From an uncultured Gammaproteobacteria bacterium (lineage in GTDB: Bacteria > Pseudomonadota > Gammaproteobacteria > CAIUAS01), in contig CAIUAS010000334.1 in the NCBI GenBank assembly GCA_903897205.1, forward strand, positions 1 through 16,885: 16,885 nucleotides of DNA, read 5' to 3'. The notes under the pieces are model-generated. The model saw nothing but the letters and a program-made list of their open reading frames with translations. It did no database searches and was not told where the DNA came from. The translations under genes and the position numbers were made by a program. Positions 14,046 through 16,885 of the stretch are shown one piece after another. How positions within the stretch are numbered: position 1 is the first letter of the stretch; every line of letters starts with the position of its first letter.

Positions 14046-16391
14046 TTAAGATGCGGCTTCTTTACGAGCTCGCTCTGCTCTGATCCGCTCAATTAATTCA
14101 TTAACCACATCGGTTAATTCTGGAGCACTAGGCACATCCAGTATGGTGGGAGGATAATTGGTTGCAATCCCCATATCTTTAACAATTTCTTCAGCAATTC
14201 CTTGAGCATGTTTATCTGTTTTGCCGGTTAATCGCTCTACTAATGCCACTTGTTCTCGGCTATTAGCGCGATTAAGTAAAGGCATTGCAAATTTTTCATA
14301 ATCATCAACTAACATAAAAGATGCGACTGAATTATCAATTCTTAATGCTGCAAATATATCTAATTGTTCAGAAGGTAACTCCGGCGCTTCCTCTACAACC
14401 ATATCAGATTCATTTTGCCCATGCACAGCCAATAGAGCGCTTACGCCGCGCTCTATTGGCTCTTGCATCTCATTTTCCTCCATGAGCTTAGCAATTAAAC
14501 TAATCTCTTCCGAATCTGTATGCACATTATTAAAAAAGCGGCCCATTTCAAGCACTTCCTGAAAACGCTTTAAACGGCGCTCCAAATCAACCATGACACG
14601 CGTTAATGGTGCGCTTACTTTCAAGAATTGATTGAGGCGCATACGCTTAACAGGCCTTGGTGCAGCATAAAACATTTTTGCCCGAACAATTTTAGATTTG
14701 AAAAAGATATGCGCTTCACCTTCACGCTGCTCTTTAAGATCAAGTAAATCTATACGCGCACGTTTTTCAGCAGATGAACTACGTGAATCTAAATAATTAT
14801 TCATCATACTTTCTGGCTTCGTTTGAAACGAATCTACTTTCGTCACATAGGATTCACCTGCTGTTTTATTGAAGAAATCCCAAGTGTCTAACGGATCCTC
14901 CAACTTCATGCAAATTTTAATATTCGTGTTTGCGCCAATTGATAACGCTTCTTCCTTCGAAGCTTTTTGGAAAGCCGGTAAATCTTGACCAGCAAAAATT
15001 ATAGAAAACCCTAGTGAACGCGCTTGCGCAGGCACTACAGCAAAACCTTTTACAGCATAGTAACCATACTCATCTAAAATACATAAGTAAGGCGTTGGTG
15101 CGTTTGTAGGCTTACGTAGAATAATATCGCGATAATCCCCTTCCACATCTTCACCCAAACCTGATGCTAACATTGACTTTAAAGAAGCTACAATGATTTT
15201 ACCCAAGTTAGATAACTCATCAGTAGATTTTTCAAAAGCGGGCAGCAATACTACTAAAATACGTCGATTAAGTACCACATCTTTTAAATCCACTTCTGCT
15301 AAGTTAGTACGTAGAATATGTCCATAAGTATCCGCCAACGAACCAAATACTTTTGTTAACTGCATGGTAATAAATCCATGCTGTTCTAGAACTTGAGATA
15401 CTTGTTTACCCTTTTTAGAGGCATCGTAACCTGGTAAGTTTTTAATATAGTTTGCAATAGGCTCAATAACCACAGAAGGAGCATCTGCTAAACTCACCGG
15501 CTCCTGGTTATCACGCGGAAACTGTTTATCGACCGCAATAGATTCTAATCGTGCTAATTCAAAATAGTTACGCACCGTATTGGCATCTAATAATATTGCG
15601 CCTTTATCACGCATATAAACTAACACTTTCATTAATGCTTCTACGAATACGATGGCACGACCTTTCCACATATCGCCATCAGGTGAAGAACCGCCTGAAT
15701 CCATTAAGCTTATTACTAATTGAGAAAGCATGCTGGATGAACCATTAGCAAATGGATTCATGGTATTAGAAAGACGGCGCTCCTGTGGACCAACAATATC
15801 TCGCGCACCCGTCATAAAGTTAACAAGCAAAATATCGTCTTCACGCCCCATACGGCGAGCCATCGAAAAAATCTTAGCAAACAAGCTGTTATCGCCTTTA
15901 CCATCCACGTAAATAAATCCACTGCCCTGTATCAATGAATTAAAGGCAATAGATATTAACGCTTCTGTTTTACCACTACCGGTTGAACCAAAGATAAGCG
16001 CGTGTGTACGCATGTCATCATTATTAAACCATAACTCTTCCTGATTAGCTTTTTCATTGCCAAAATAACTAATCCCTCTCGCTTGGCGAGGTTTATCCGA
16101 GCCTGGCAAGGGATCGTTATAATCTAACATGCTCGACCGTTGCGGCATGCGAAATGGCAAGGCATTTTTGCGCGTATAGGCGTAAAGAAAGCAAGCAAAA
16201 CCCGCCACTAAAACTAAATCACTGATACTTGGGAGAAAAAACGCCGCTAACGCCGCCCCTCCTAATAAGATAGTAACGTTAACGGGATTTTTGAAAAAAT
16301 CAGCCATCCGCTGCCCAAGCGTACGGGTATCACGGATTAACTGTCGTGGATCTTGTTCTTGCTTCTGTTCAAGACCTCGCATCATCGCCAT
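14046..16391 (-). CDS. dotL/icmO: DotL/IcmO, type IV coupling ATPase of Dot/Icm
   Basis: DotL is the VirD4/TraG-like coupling ATPase that receives effectors at the inner membrane. The 781 residues (Legionella 783) show two membrane segments at about 38-54 and 58-73, a Walker A motif GSTGSGKT at 135-142, a Walker B CILDEYG with Asp440-Glu441, and FAGQD at 467-470 (sensor/GQ-type motif). The ATPase fold ends near 585. The helical, acidic C-terminal extension (about 590-781) matches the DotL region that binds DotN, IcmS/IcmW and LvgA. A GGTGAGG ribosome site 8 bases upstream supports ATG 16391; ATGs at codons 3 and 4 are close alternatives. It is cut off from icmN by the inserted P450 gene, so it likely needs its own transcript end. 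Confidence 0.96.
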   Translation of the reverse strand: MAMMRGLEQKQEQDPRQLIRDTRTLGQRMADFFKNPVNVTILLGGAALAAFFLPSISDLVLVAGFACFLYAYTRKNALPFRMPQRSSMLDYNDPLPGSDKPRQARGISYFGNEKANQEELWFNNDDMRTHALIFGSTGSGKTEALISIAFNSLIQGSGFIYVDGKGDNSLFAKIFSMARRMGREDDILLVNFMTGARDIVGPQERRLSNTMNPFANGSSSMLSQLVISLMDSGGSSPDGDMWKGRAIVFVEALMKVLVYMRDKGAILLDANTVRNYFELARLESIAVDKQFPRDNQEPVSLADAPSVVIEPIANYIKNLPGYDASKKGKQVSQVLEQHGFITMQLTKVFGSLADTYGHILRTNLAEVDLKDVVLNRRILVVLLPAFEKSTDELSNLGKIIVASLKSMLASGLGEDVEGDYRDIILRKPTNAPTPYLCILDEYGYYAVKGFAVVPAQARSLGFSIIFAGQDLPAFQKASKEEALSIGANTNIKICMKLEDPLDTWDFFNKTAGESYVTKVDSFQTKPESMMNNYLDSRSSSAEKRARIDLLDLKEQREGEAHIFFKSKIVRAKMFYAAPRPVKRMRLNQFLKVSAPLTRVMVDLERRLKRFQEVLEMGRFFNNVHTDSEEISLIAKLMEENEMQEPIERGVSALLAVHGQNESDMVVEEAPELPSEQLDIFAALRIDNSVASFMLVDDYEKFAMPLLNRANSREQVALVERLTGKTDKHAQGIAEEIVKDMGIATNYPPTILDVPSAPELTDVVNELIERIRAERARKEAAS

Positions 16392-16491
16392 AGAGTCAAC
16401 CTCACCTATTCGATCGAATTAATTTTCTTACATAAGACTCAGAATTAGCACATCCCAATTAACTAAGCCAATTGAACCTAAACTAAAGTCA

Positions 16492-16508
16492 AGATACTCA
16501 ACGTATCT
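16492..16508. promoter_or_regulatory. Perfect six-base dyad downstream of the candidate icmO promoter
   Basis: AGATAC-TCAAC-GTATCT is a perfect inverted repeat with a five-base centre. On the minus strand it begins 15 bases after the TATAAT box, so it would sit just past the transcription start, as an operator or a hairpin in the leader RNA. No T run follows, so a terminator is unlikely. Confidence 0.35.
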
Positions 16509-16523
16509 AAAAACCTATCGTTA

Positions 16524-16529
16524 ATTATA
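16524..16529 (-). promoter_or_regulatory. Candidate -10 box of an icmO promoter
   Basis: A perfect minus-strand TATAAT lies in the 177-base gap between icmP and icmO (16392-16568). The sequence 16-18 bases upstream (CAGTTT/AGTTTG) is only a poor -35 match. The box is about 130 bases before the icmO start codon, leaving a long leader that contains the dyad. The gap contains no ORF of note. Confidence 0.4.
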
Positions 16530-16568
16530 GCCGAATTTCGTGTAACAAACTGCTGACTTTGAGAAAAG

Positions 16569-16885
16569 CTAAGCGCTTTCCTCATCAGGGCTATATAAGA
16601 CTTCCTTGATAGCAATGTCCAAAGCATTAACCGCTTCATCAATCATAGGCCCCTTTAGTTGACGCCGCATAGTTTTCTCCGCCAACCAATGTGCAAATGG
16701 CCCCGCAACCTCTACAAAAGGCGTTTGGCGACCTACAGAATTCAGCATATACCAAAGCGTTCGATCCAGCGGTTTTAACCATAAAAAATCTGCTACAGCC
16801 AATACACCATCAGTGCGCGCCAACACCAACATAGAAGCCATTACGGTAAGAATAAAGGCGTGGCCTTGAATCGCCTTAATAATTA
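16569..16885 (-). CDS. dotM/icmP: DotM/IcmP, coupling-complex protein, C-terminal end only
   Basis: The frame is open to the right edge: 14 codons (ending HAFILTV) precede the ATG at 16841, which is therefore internal. About 104 C-terminal residues are visible, of roughly 375 in Legionella. The sequence ARTDGVLAVADFLWLKPLDR, then LWYMLNSVGRQTPFVEVAGP, then FAHWLAEKTMRRQLKGPMID matches the conserved end of DotM: FLWLKP.DR.LWY.LN.VGR followed by an A..HW.AE. and a PM.DEAV.AL.. helix. DotM sits with DotL in the coupling complex, and its cytoplasmic domain binds Glu-rich effector signals. The icmP-icmO order is the same as in Legionella; the icmP start, and the icmT/S/R/Q genes that usually precede it, would lie outside. 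Confidence 0.93.
   Translation of the reverse strand, partial: IIKAIQGHAFILTVMASMLVLARTDGVLAVADFLWLKPLDRTLWYMLNSVGRQTPFVEVAGPFAHWLAEKTMRRQLKGPMIDEAVNALDIAIKEVLYSPDEESA

Overview
The window holds most of one Dot/Icm (type IVB) protein secretion locus, of the kind used by intracellular Legionellales to deliver effectors into host cells. Eleven genes can be assigned to icm/dot families with good support, and a piece of a twelfth runs off the right edge. The organism is probably a gammaproteobacterium of the order Legionellales (Legionella/Coxiella/Rickettsiella/Berkiella-like relatives). This rests on the gene content, the AT-rich DNA, the use of ATG/GTG starts and TAA/TAG stops, and the near-complete match to the Legionella region II gene order. 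I cannot name the genus from sequence reading alone.

Layout from left to right. Positions 1-1658 (+) hold the 3' end of icmF, which converges on the rest of the locus. Positions 1674-11805 (-) hold, in transcription order from right to left, icmM/dotJ, icmL/dotI, icmK/dotH, icmE/dotG, icmG/dotF, icmC/dotE, icmD/dotP, icmJ/dotN and icmB/dotO. Positions 11954-12613 (-) hold icmN/dotK. Positions 12666-14009 (+) hold a cytochrome P450 gene that is foreign to the secretion function and is wedged in the opposite orientation between icmN and icmO. Positions 14046-16391 (-) hold icmO/dotL, and 16569 to the right edge (-) hold the C-terminal end of icmP/dotM. No gap between genes exceeds about 180 bases. 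I found no tRNA, rRNA, CRISPR array or insertion sequence.

How the genes fit together. DotL (coupling ATPase), DotM and DotN form the receptor that collects effectors. DotO is the VirB4-like ATPase at the cytoplasmic base. DotE, DotP, DotI and DotJ are inner-membrane parts. DotF and DotG span toward the outer membrane, where DotH and the lipoprotein DotK sit. IcmF normally stabilises the complex together with DotU/IcmH, which is not in this window.

The most unusual points are: (1) DotG carries a highly regular block of six 54-56 residue modules, each made of three 17-residue D-A-N-G repeats, where Legionella DotG has short pentapeptide-type repeats; (2) a CC-SS-CC cysteine cluster sits just before that block; (3) the P450 gene is inserted between icmN and icmO; and (4) icmF is inverted next to icmB, with no tphA between them. 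Several short dyads lie at likely promoters upstream of icmO, icmM and icmD.
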